Source of the DNA: Ailanthus altissimus | Lineage: Eukaryota; Streptophyta; Magnoliopsida; Sapindales; Simaroubaceae | Assembly (NCBI GenBank): GCA_946807835.1 | Contig: CAMPEX010000001.1 | Location: 9,129,001 to 9,193,000 of the forward strand | Reading direction: 5' to 3' | Length of the DNA stretch: 64,000 nt | Part shown: positions 11,099 to 20,630 of the stretch, piece by piece | Position numbering within the stretch: position 1 is the first letter of the stretch | Layout of the letters: each line of letters starts with the position of its first letter | The notes under the pieces: generated by a model | Seen by the model: the letters and a program-made list of their open reading frames with translations, nothing else | What the model was told of the DNA's origin: nothing | Database searches by the model: none | Translations under genes and position numbers: made by a program

Positions 11099-11756
11099 TA
11101 ATAATAAAGAGAGCATTAACTTGTAAATTCACAAAACTTTATGTCTTTTATCGATCCAGCCCTGAAAAAATTTAAGAGTTTATAGAAACAGCAAAAACCA
11201 TTGATAGCGTGTTAGCTAAGCAAAAAATTTATTTAGTATATGAGAGAGGTAGTCGTGAATTAATGGGATATGTGGCAATAGCTATACAAAATAAAACAGT
11301 CAATTTTTAGGTATCATACTAAAAGCTCTAGCTGTTGAGAATATTGTAGGAAAAAATAATTGAGGATGAGTTACATGTATCATCAATGTATGAGCAAATA
11401 TCTCTTATGCTTTAGAATATGAATGCCTTTATAGCTCTACCAAGAGATTTTAAAACTTTGGAGGAAATTTTTCAAATTGTCTCATGGGTATAATTATAAA
11501 TCCACCAAAAATCCATTGGTTTGTTAAATATTGATGGTTTTTATAATGAGTTGTTATCTTTTCTTAACTATGCGATGAAAAAAAAATCATCTCATCTGCA
11601 GTATAACGGATCCTCATTTCTGCTTCAACTGCTAATCAATTACTCGATGAATTACAAGTTTTGATACCTCAATATGATCCAACAATGAGTCAAATAAATT
11701 GGTATACTGATGATAGTGAAAAGAAACGTAAGATAGATTTAACTCTTCATTTGTAG
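11099..11756 (+). pseudogene. LOG-like (cytokinin riboside 5'-monophosphate phosphoribohydrolase family) pseudogene, intron-less
   Basis: LOG enzymes release active cytokinin bases from cytokinin nucleotides in the plant cytosol. Translating across several stops and shifts gives family landmarks in order: KFTKLYVFYRSSPEK (family start KF..ICVFCGSSPG), KIYLVYERGSRELMGYVA (family LVYGGGS.GLMG), EDELHVSSMYEQ, NMNAFIALPRDFKTLEEIF (family DAFIALPGGYGTLEE), IGLLNIDGFYNELLSFL, ISASTANQLLDELQ and a KKRKIDLTLHL end. Coverage is about full length with no introns. The nucleotide-binding GGGS and PGGxGTxxE motifs are both destroyed, and early stops occur (for example after SPEKI). It sits between the Athila integrase and the Athila polypurine-tract region. 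Parent gene and route of arrival are unknown. Confidence 0.82.
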
Positions 11757-13100
11757 CCTATCCATTTTTATGTATTTTAAAGCATTTTATGTTCCTTGAT
11801 TTATTTTGTTACAGGTTTTATTTTCAGTAAAAGATGTTTAAGGTTATATCTTTATACTCTACTTTTTCTATATTTTGACATTGAGGATAATGTCTTAATC
11901 TAGTTGGGGGGGAAGGTAGTTGATATATAATGTTAGTGTTAATTTTTGCTATCACTTTGTTCTTTAAAAAATAATTCATCATGAATGACATGAGTAAAAG
12001 ATTTATTTATGCACTCTTGAGACGCATTCTAGTTCTGGAATGGCAGAATAAAGAGTACATTATTGAACTTTTGAAACACATTCTAATTTATTTATTTTTA
12101 ATGCATTTCATGTACATTTGTTTGTGCTTGAGTTCTTAGTAACTCTTGTGTAAATATGTTTACTTTACTATCGAGGTATGATTTCAAAATTATTTAGTTT
12201 AAATCACTTTTTATATTTATGTTACTAAAGAATAACTCCGAAATCATTTCTTGAGCACAATATTAAGCCTTGTAGTAAGATGGATGATTTAATATACATA
12301 GCTAAGATAATTTCTATGTTTAAGTATACATATTCTTTTCTAAACTCACACATCTTTTGTGAGTGAATGGAGAGGTGTGAGATAATAGCTTATGAACTTT
12401 CATGGATCTTTTGAAATGGTTAATTTTTGTTTGGAATAACATTATTTGGGGTGAGAAATGATTTGATTGCTTAGTTGAAAGATGATAAAAAATTGTGAAA
12501 AAGTATTGTGTTGAGAAATTGCTCTTATTTTGTAATGATTCCTTATGTTTTCAAAAAAGAAAAAAAAAAGTATATAAAAAAAAGTCAATTCAGTTCAATA
12601 AAGTATTCGTTCAATTTTAAAGACAAAAGTCATTATGAAATAGTTTTATCACTGGACGCTATTTATAAGATTCGCATAAGATAGTTAAATTCATGAAGTT
12701 AGCATGTCGCAAGAATGGTTTGACTTTAAACGATTAATTTTTTTTTATCTTTAGATCGATGTTAGTTTGTCTGTTTGTCCTTAAATGTAACATTTTCTTG
12801 AGCGATTGTCTATTTTCTAACTCCATGAGTGAAATCTTAACCCTTTAAATGGTTATTTACCTGTGAGGATATGGAGTTGAGGCTTTTACTTGGAGACAAT
12901 TTTGAAGGCTATAAATATTGTGGATTGTGGTGAGAAGGCTTCGACTTAATTCACACACACACACATACACACAATTTTAGAAATTATGATTGAAATAACC
13001 TTAATAGCAATTGTGATATTAAACTAACTTTTTATTTGAAATACTTAGGTAGTGTTCAAACTTTATTTATGCTTGAATTACTATAAACTAGCAATACGCT
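11757..13100 (+). other. Athila-like 3' non-coding region
   Basis: It contains GACATTGAGGATAATGTC followed by a G-run AGTTGGGGGGGAAGG (about 11876-11916). The same arrangement (GACATTGGGGACAATGTC then GTTTGGGGGT) occurs in the non-coding 3' region of the young element near 46840-46880, minus strand. A short CA microsatellite is at 12952-12973. No coding region is supported. Confidence 0.6.
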
Positions 13101-13111
13101 AGTTGGGGGTG
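13101..13111 (+). promoter_or_regulatory. Polypurine tract of the Athila-like element
   Basis: AGTTGGGGGTG lies directly upstream of the LTR start TGTTGAACAC at 13112. This is the position expected for the plus-strand primer of reverse transcription. Confidence 0.65.
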
Positions 13112-16100
13112 TGTTGAACACTTAAAATTACATATTTAATAAGGATTATACATCATTATTTTGTATTACTAGTGTTATTAACTGTCGGCGATGTCGGATC
13201 TTAGGCACGTGAGTTTATGCATGTGCAATTGTGTCTATTGCCTAACGCATCGGAAACATAAATTTTACAATAAACACAATAAATAAATATATTAATCACA
13301 TTAATATATTAATAAGGTTAGAGAACTCATCAAACGTATAACGTTATACACGTGTTTTTCTTAGAGTCCCATGGAGACCAACGCGTGTGCAGTTCTAGTC
13401 ACTAACACGGTGGGCTTGGTAAGCTAGAACAACAGCTCTGTATTTAGTCTGGGATTAACTCTTAATCCCCAAAATGGCCGGGAGTGAATTTATATCATTT
13501 TCTCCAAAAAGATAATAAATGGAGATTTGAAGCAATTCACAATTGCTCCAATTGGAAAGATAGAGAAAAATGAACCAATTTCATTTTTCCTCTCCCTTTT
13601 TTTTCTTTTTCTTTTCTTCTTCTTTCTTTCTTCCTTCTCTTTCTCTCCATTTCTTCTCTCCATTTCTTCTCTCCCTCCCTCTCGACCGAATTTGGCGAAA
13701 ATCTTGCTTCTTCTTTCTTTTTTTATATATATAATATAATATAATATATAATATAATATATAATATAAAAAGAAAGATATTTTGATTATTTAATTATTAA
13801 ATAATTAAACTGAAAAATGACCATTTTGTCCCTCATGAATAGTTACCAAGTTCACCTCCGAGTGGGTCTTATCAAATCTCACATTTTGGTTAACTCAACT
13901 AAGGGCCTACAATATGCTACGTGTCATAATACAATTAGTAAATAACAATTATTAACTAATTGTTATATTTAACACTTAAATACAGACACGCACGCATTCT
14001 TATGGTAATGCTGAATATTGTTGGATTAAACAATTTAATCCGTCACACTACCCCAGTGCACAACGAGTACACTCCATATCGCAGGACTCCCTAGGTCCTA
14101 TGCCTGATTCGCCAAATGAAACTATTCCATAAGTCCGTTAGCAATACCCTACGCACACGTCACGGATATACAAATCAGCACGTTGAACCATACAAGCTGA
14201 GGTTACAACGCATACGTATAGTCCTTCCGTCTTGATATCCTGGATATGCGGGGATATAGATTATCACTGTCAAATCCTCATATGCTCATCCATATCTTAT
14301 CTCCAGACTTGTATCTCACTAAACAATATACGCAAACTTTTTTGCCATATTATTTTACCCTGACGGAACTCTTTCCCAGGATTGATACTTGTGGCCATAA
14401 GATTTTCTGAGATACAGTCTCGAAGCATCTGGATATCAAACTCCCTATAAGAGCTGACGGATCACGTATCTGTACGCACCAGACTCTATAAGCATCGGAC
14501 TATACCCAGTGACACCCAGTGGTCACACCATGAAAGGTCTGTGACATGCATAAAACTAAAGTATGGTGGATCACTTACAAGCCCACCGTGGCACTCAGGT
14601 CAAAGGACCACATATACTATTCAACTCGAGAGGACCCTCCGTTGACGGCTTATATAGGATGTCTATCAGAGACCCTCGTGAGTCTGTCCCATATCCAGTC
14701 CTAACTGGATACCCATATGTTAATACGAGCTTCAAGCTCACGGTCGGCTAGAAATGACCAACTATACCCTATAGGTACGACATATGCTGATCTATATAAA
14801 AGTATCCACCGACAAACCTGCATCGGCAGAAATAGATCAGGGATAATTATTCGATAACATACTTACGCAACTTGCATTTTCTAGCACCCGATTGCAGCTC
14901 TTGCAATTATGTTGTTACTAGTATATTCTCATATTTATGTCTCATTACAGACAAAGCTCCAACTCTTGGATCTGTTGAGTATTATAATCAACTAACACTT
15001 AACTGTGATAACATTTAGCAATTATATGTCTCAGCATGGCTAACCATAAGCTCTTATCTAAACTCTTTAGATTTGATCCGAACTCCTTCAGATCTATAAT
15101 GTCTGTAATGTTACATGCATAATACCATATAAATGGGTATTAGCAATTTAATGGGAATGTACACTTATATAAATACACAAGTATATGTACATTTAGGGAT
15201 GACACGTAAGCACCGACCCTAACATTAACTTCCCTAACTTAGGCATGTTTATAATATTGTACATAATTAGCTTTTAACTGTTTTGTAGTAGGTTTGGTAA
15301 AATGGGTGTAACTTTCTACTTAATAATCCAATTAGAGTGATTCGTAATCCTGTAATTTGACTCAATGGGACAAAATATTGTATTTCATAAGAAATTTGGA
15401 TCTCGAGCATTTAGACGGTGAAAAATGGCCTAGAACAGAACTAATCTGCAGTACAAGCTTAGTCTAAATAGTCATCAGTATTTTGACCATAACTAGATAA
15501 ATATGTATTTAATATATATGAGATAACTCAATTTAGAAAGATAAGAGACTTATCTACAACTTTAAATTTTTGAGTGGAAGCTAATTCTAACCACATCAAT
15601 TTTAAGTTGGACAATCAATTGGGTGTATTAATAATAATTAATGCAAATTAGTTGCCACCCTTCTTGACTTTTATCATTTAAGTGGTTTCCTCTTCATTTT
15701 TCTTGATTTATTCATTTTATTTATTTATAAATAGGTGGTCTATTTATTCTCAAAGCATGTAATTATAAAGCTAGATTTTAGTTCAAAATATTTATTTTTT
15801 ATATTATTTCTTTATAATATTATTTCTTTTATTTATTATTTTAAAGTTATGTTATCTCTTCTTCCATCTCTTTACTTTTTCTTTAATTTTATTATGTCCA
15901 AGTAATTTTCTTTTTGCTAAGATGAAATGAGTTTCCTAAGATGAAATGGTGAAACTCTTGGTAAGGTAATAAGATATACTTAACTTTTATTTATGAATTT
16001 AATTTTTTATTGTTAAGTTATGTAAATTTATATATTATGTATTTATTTTATTTGTAATATTGATATTCTTTCTTATAAAGTAGCGTATCTGATTTATTAT

Positions 16101-16420
16101 AGACAATTTTTATAATTGGTACAATATATTTTTGAAACTATTTACAAAATTTGGCATAAATACTCTTTTTTGTAAAGTGGGAGTCTTGATTTATTATAGA
16201 CAAATATAAAGATTGGCATATAAATACTTGAACCTATTTACAAGATTTTGTATATAATAATTAAAATAAATAAATACAAGTTAATATATAAATGATGATG
16301 AACTTTAATTATTATATTTTCTGATGGAACCTCTTTTGTATGAGAATTCCAATTAAGTTATAAAAATAGTTGAATATATTCTAATTTTATATATTAAGAG
16401 TGGATCCCCTAACCTTAACA
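13112..16420 (+). repeat. 3' LTR of the Athila-like element, split by a solo LTR
   Basis: It starts TGTTGAACAC and probably ends CCTTAACA at 16420, giving TGTT/AACA termini. Without the inserted solo LTR and one TTAAC copy it is about 1.26 kb. A TATA box (TTATAAATAGG) is at about 15726. A roughly 97-bp imperfect tandem duplication lies at 16070-16250. The right end is a judgement, not proven by a duplication. Confidence 0.55.
13183..15224 (-). repeat. Solo LTR, 2 kb copia-type lineage (minus orientation)
   Basis: TGTCGGCGATGTCGG to ACCCTAACA, 2042 bp, flanked by a perfect TTAAC duplication (13178-13182 and 15225-15229). It is the reverse-complement counterpart of 53164-55263 over its whole length, with moderate divergence. 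It contains a pyrimidine-rich stretch (13590-13690) and an (AT)-rich block (about 13724-13770). The assignment to copia rests on the related LTR at 43204-52659, which adjoins copia RNase H. Confidence 0.88.
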
Positions 16421-18325
16421 TTCATTTTAATTAGTTATTTAAATTATTATTTATATACATTTTATATTGTTTTATTTGTCTTTAAAATATTTATATTTAA
16501 TAAATTTTAATTCTACTTTCATACGAATTAACCCTATTTTTACTGAATTAATTATTACTTTGACAATCTTATATTTAAAAATAAATTCTTATATTCTAAA
16601 CGTATCAATCTACTGGTTCAATTTAATTCTGTCCAAAAACAAAATTGAAAGTGCCTACCCTCACTCTGTGGTGGTTGGTGCTAAATTTCTTCTTATATTT
16701 ACAAACATACTTAATTTTAATTAGACCTAAAAAATTTATAGACCATTAGACTCAATTCCAAACAAAGAAAATGTTTATAATAAATTTTTGAAAATTTGCT
16801 AGTTTGATCTTGAGATTTTTGTTGAATTATTTGGTTAATTTTTATATATTTTTTAAATACCTATATTAGTCCGTAATATTAAAAGAAATAACGTCTTAAG
16901 TGTAGTTTTTTAAATTGCAAAGTAAATTGATATATTTAATTACAATAAATGGTCTCATGTTTTTTATATTTATCTTACTGTACTAAAAATTACACTTTTG
17001 AACATTTATTTTTTAATAGCATGAATTAATGATAATATTTTAAAATATATATAAAAAATAATTAAATAATTCAGTTAAATTTTAGAAACTAAATTTGATA
17101 AATTTGTAATAAATTTTATGTCACGTCTTCTTCTAAATAAAGAAGGAAAAAAATCAACATTATGTCACGACCCCCAAATTAGATTTAGTCCTACTTTTAG
17201 ATATTTTGTTTTTTAATCAAGGGTGAAGTGTAACATAACCATTTGAATTCATTCAATTTTCTTTTTATTTTTTGTGTTTTTTAAAGAAAACAAAAGAAAA
17301 AAAAACTCATCCATTTTTTTTTTTTGAAATGAACAAATCTTAAAAGAAAGAGATTATCATACCTAATATTCTCTTCCAAATTATGTTAAGTGATAAGAAA
17401 ATAATATAATTAAATCCAAATAATCCATATTTCATGGAATCCAATGCTTGTATAGCTTGAAAACAAATTGCTTTTCAATTTCTTCTATCCTCTCCTCCAC
17501 TCCAATAGGACATAAATCAGTCATAACTTGGTTAGCTTTACAAGTTTTCAACCATAAAATAGAAAGAGTTTTAGATTGACCCTTTTTTTAATACAACAAA
17601 AACATTGTTAATGCAACACAAACATAACCCATAAACATGGATTGTCACCCAAAAGTATTCATTGTTGGATTTATGGAATATGAAGAGTAGCTTAATTGAA
17701 AATGCTTAATCTAAAAATTAAGACAAGCACTAATGTTGTTGAACAAAGAGAATATGCTTATGATTTGGCAAAGGAAAATATGAGTGATTCTTGTGAACTA
17801 ATAGTGGGATTTTGCATAAGCCAAGCGTCTGTTGAAGGTTCCATATGATGTGCTTCAGGTTGGTCTTTTGTTTATATTTTATTAATTCAAATTTTAAGAA
17901 AAAGGTTTGAATTTGATTATGATATGAAGGCATATATCTTTAATCTCTTTATAAGCACATAATCTATGATGCTTATTAATTTGACAGAAAGAGAAAAAGG
18001 CTTCTCTTTACTTTCCCTTGACATTAATCAATATCTAAAGAATAATCCCAACAAGGAAAAGGTAATGATGATGTTAATACTGACTCCACTAATTTTAGTC
18101 ACATTTTCAAAAAACATTTGACAAGGATTCTTTACTTTCTTCCATCAACTTGGATTGCTAAAAGAATTTTTGGCTTCCTCAATCTCTCAATTTGCCTAGT
18201 TGCTCTTAGTCCTTAAGTGATTTGAATTCCTCTTTATTTCTTTACGAACTTCGGCTCAAGATTTGATATGATCTCTAAATGACGATTATTAGGACGTATT
18301 CTAAAGAAAATATTAATATGTGTTT
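16421..18325. other. Unassigned AT-rich stretch between two retrotransposons
   Basis: No recognisable gene or bounded element is seen. A TGTCACGACCCCCAAATT word (about 17162) resembles LTR starts of some gypsy elements, but no partner was found. A short minus-strand frame at 17730-17933 has no recognisable motif. Confidence 0.4.
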
Positions 18326-18676
18326 TACAATACTTAGTGAATAAAGAGAAAAAATAAAAGACGATAAACAATAAATTGAATTAACTTTATCTCATTTTTA
18401 CTGATGAACATGGACATATAATAATCAATAGCTTATTATATAGAACTATTACCAATGATTGCATGCTTTAAAGTAAAACCACATATAGAACTACCGCCAA
18501 TGGTTACATGTATTAAAGTAGGGACCACACATCCATTAAATTCTAAAAAAAATCTAATTGTTACATGCATTAAAATAGAACTACACATCCACTATGTAAT
18601 AAAGACTAAGACAAATATTGACGAAGTGATGAAAATAATAATAAATTTTAAAAAAATTAAAAAAAAAATTCTAACA
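18326..18676 (-). repeat. 3' LTR of copia B
   Basis: The minus strand begins TGTTAGAATTTTT after the polypurine tract TTTTAGGGAGGGAT (18690-18677). It aligns with the 5' LTR at 29354-29668, for example around ATAAATTGAATTAA and the ACATCCACT segments. The outer end has decayed from CA to TA. Confidence 0.75.
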
Positions 18677-18690
18677 ATCCCTCCCTAAAA
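18677..18690 (-). promoter_or_regulatory. Polypurine tract of copia B
   Basis: The minus strand reads TTTTAGGGAGGGAT immediately before the LTR start TGTTAGAA and directly after the RNase H frame. Confidence 0.75.
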
Positions 18691-19220
18691 CTAAAATGAT
18701 TCAAATACTTGGTTTAATATACTAGCTATGAGACACCCTCTATCAATTTCGACCTTCCAAAGGGTAAACATTGAGCAACTTTCTGAGCTTTTGAACCAAA
18801 GGTAATTTGATGGCTTGGTAATTATATCAGTAGCCTGGTCTTCACTCCTACAATAGATGAGATCAATTACTCCATCTTTTGTGACATTTCTTAAGAAATA
18901 AAACTTCACATCAATATGCTTGCTTCTTCTATGTATAACATAATTTTTAGAGAGCTTTATTGTTGAACTACTATCATAATAAATTGTTCTAACTTTTTGT
19001 TGCTTGAAATGAAGCTCTTCAAAAAATTTCTTCAATCAAATAGCTTGTGAAGCGCATGAAGTCCTTACAACAAATTCGACCTCCATGGTTAATAAAGTGA
19101 CAATAGGCTGCCTTTGTAAAGACCATGAAACAACCCCTAAACCTAACGTGAATACATATCCAGAAGTGTTTTATCTATCATTTGAGTCTGTAGAATAATT
19201 GTTATCTATAAGGCCAAGTA
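18691..19220 (-). pseudogene. copia B RNase H remnant
   Basis: The frame 19035-18691 reads RTIYYDSSSTIKLSKNYVIH, RRSKHIDVKFYFLRNVTKDG and DQATDIITKPSNYLWF, the usual C-terminal part of copia RNase H. The first catalytic Asp neighbourhood (YCDN in relatives) is changed to YYDS. The region upstream to about 19220 is continuous but stop-filled. The frame begins internally with no true start. Confidence 0.78.
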
Positions 19221-19284
19221 ATTATGACCTTTCACCCTTCTTATAGAAAATCCATAATTAGTAGTACCTTATAAGTAATAGAAA

Positions 19285-19808
19285 AGATAAAAGGACATCA
19301 AGATCCCTAAGATTTTATGAAAGGGACATGCAAACCCTTAAAGTTTTAAATTTTTCATTTATACTTCTGACAGGCAACAAAATTCATTAAGTTTAACTAA
19401 AAATCTGTTAATATTAGTAAAATTATCATTATTCCCCTGTTAACTTTAACTGACGTTGACTAGTCATTGACAGCCTGTTGATCGATGTTGATCAACGGTC
19501 GTTGACCAATGTTGACCATCCGTTGCTCGTCGATGCTTTTGACCAACATTGACCTGCCTTTTACCCATTTTGATCAGTAGGTATTGACTGATTGTTCACC
19601 AGCATTGACCAATTATTGACTGATGTCCAAGGTTGTTCAAATTTTAATTTTTTTTTCAATTAAAATGAGTGATTTGTCTATTTTTACCTTTTCTACTGTT
19701 AACTTAAACGGATTTCGTTACCTAGTAGGGGTATAAATGAGATTTTTTAAACTTAAGGTGTTTAGATATCCCTTTCCTCAAATCTTAAGGGTCCATATGT
19801 TCTTTTCT
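19285..19808. mobile_element. Mutator-like MITE with about 110-bp terminal inverted repeats and a TTGAC-rich core
   Basis: The left arm (from AGATAAAAGGACATC) and the reverse complement of the right arm (AGAAAAGAACATATGG) align for about 110 bp. Shared words include CCTTAAG, GAAAGGGA, CATTTATAC and GTTTAA. Flanks carry near-identical 9-bp duplications, TAATAGAAA (19276-19284) and TAATAAAAA (19809-19817), as for Mutator-like elements. It interrupts the copia B pol region. No transposase is present, so it is non-autonomous. The centre (19456-19620) has nine TTGAC cores on the plus strand, eight of them TTGACC or TTGACT, which match the W-box bound by WRKY factors. Function is not shown. Confidence 0.75.
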
Positions 19809-19859
19809 TAATAAAAAATACTCTTCTTCACAATTAGAAGATGTGTCTTTATTAGACAT

Positions 19860-20630
19860 TCTATGTACCTACTAATGAGACTTATAGCTTACATTATATC
19901 AGGCCTTGTAGTAGTCAAGTACATCATACTCCCTATAATTTACTTGTAAAGAGTGTTATAAACCCTTTTTCCTTTAGGGTCTTTAAGGTGCTTCAAACCC
20001 ATTTTAGTAAGTATGCTAATAGAATTGTAATTTTTCATTTGAAACTTGTCCAAAATTTCTTGCACATACTTCCTTCAAGAAATAAAATCCTAAATGTAGA
20101 TTGCACCACTTCAATGCCTAAAAAGTAATGCCTCTTTCCAAGATCAAACATATCAAATTTAACGATTATAGACCTTTTAAATTTGTCAAACATATCATCC
20201 AGTGAAAATAAGATCATCCACATATAAGGACATAATGAGCATCTTTCATTCATCACCAATTTGAATAAACAATATATGCTCATATGGATATTTTGTAAAT
20301 TCCTCCTTAAAAAAAATAAGTATCTATACAACTATACTAAGCCCGTAGAGCTTGTTTTAGCCCGTATAATGCCTTTTTTAGATTATAAACCTTATGTTTA
20401 CTTCCAAGCTTGACATAACCAAGAGATTTATCAATAAATACTTGCCCCTGCAAGTTATCATGCAAGAATATTGATTTAACATCCAATTGGAAGATAGTCT
20501 ATGAATTTTGAATTGCCAATACAATCACCAGTTTGATCGCGTGTTGCTATAGGAACAAAAACATTATCTATAATCCACTCCAAACTCTTGTTTATAGCCT
20601 TTAGCTATGAAGCACGCATTGTACTTGTCA
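19860..20630 (-). pseudogene. copia B reverse transcriptase remnant, C-terminal part
   Basis: The minus-strand frame 20331-20035 contains MSIYCLFKLVMNERCSLCPYMWM, a degenerate form of the region leading into the copia YVDD box, then DMFDKFKRSIIVKFDMFDLG and HYFLGIEVVQST. The stretch 20340-20630 continues upstream RT with stops and is then cut by the hAT-like insertion. It is highly similar to copia fragment A (4445-5176). Confidence 0.72.

Larger units (their letters stand above)
5165..16420 (+). mobile_element. Athila-like Ty3-gypsy element, 5'-truncated, with nested insertions
   Basis: Plus-strand order: protease (about 5200-5660), RT (6300-6990), RNase H (7080-7321, resuming at 8688), integrase (about 8690-10190), a long 3' non-coding region, a polypurine tract (13101-13111) and a 3' LTR beginning TGTTGAACAC. 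Protease and RT resemble those of Athila-type elements and also the gag-protease protein at 47254-49833. Gag and the 5' LTR are missing. Nested in it are a solo LTR (7327-8687), a LOG-like pseudogene (11099-11756) and another solo LTR (13183-15224). Coding parts carry many stops and frameshifts, so the copy is old. Confidence 0.8.

Noticed and set aside
13527..14751. Frames 13527-13739 and 14563-14751, and their counterparts in 53634-54926
   Set aside because: They are parts of solo LTRs (pyrimidine-rich tract and LTR body) and are shared only because the LTRs are homologous.
16467..16724. 85-codon frame in AT-rich sequence
   Set aside because: Ile, Leu, Asn and Phe rich, as expected by chance in such composition. 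No motif.
17730..17933. Possible host exon fragment around 17700-17870
   Set aside because: The plus strand gives a short open stretch (VVEQREYAYDLAKENMSDSCE) ending near a GT, but I could not match it to a family and there is no second exon.
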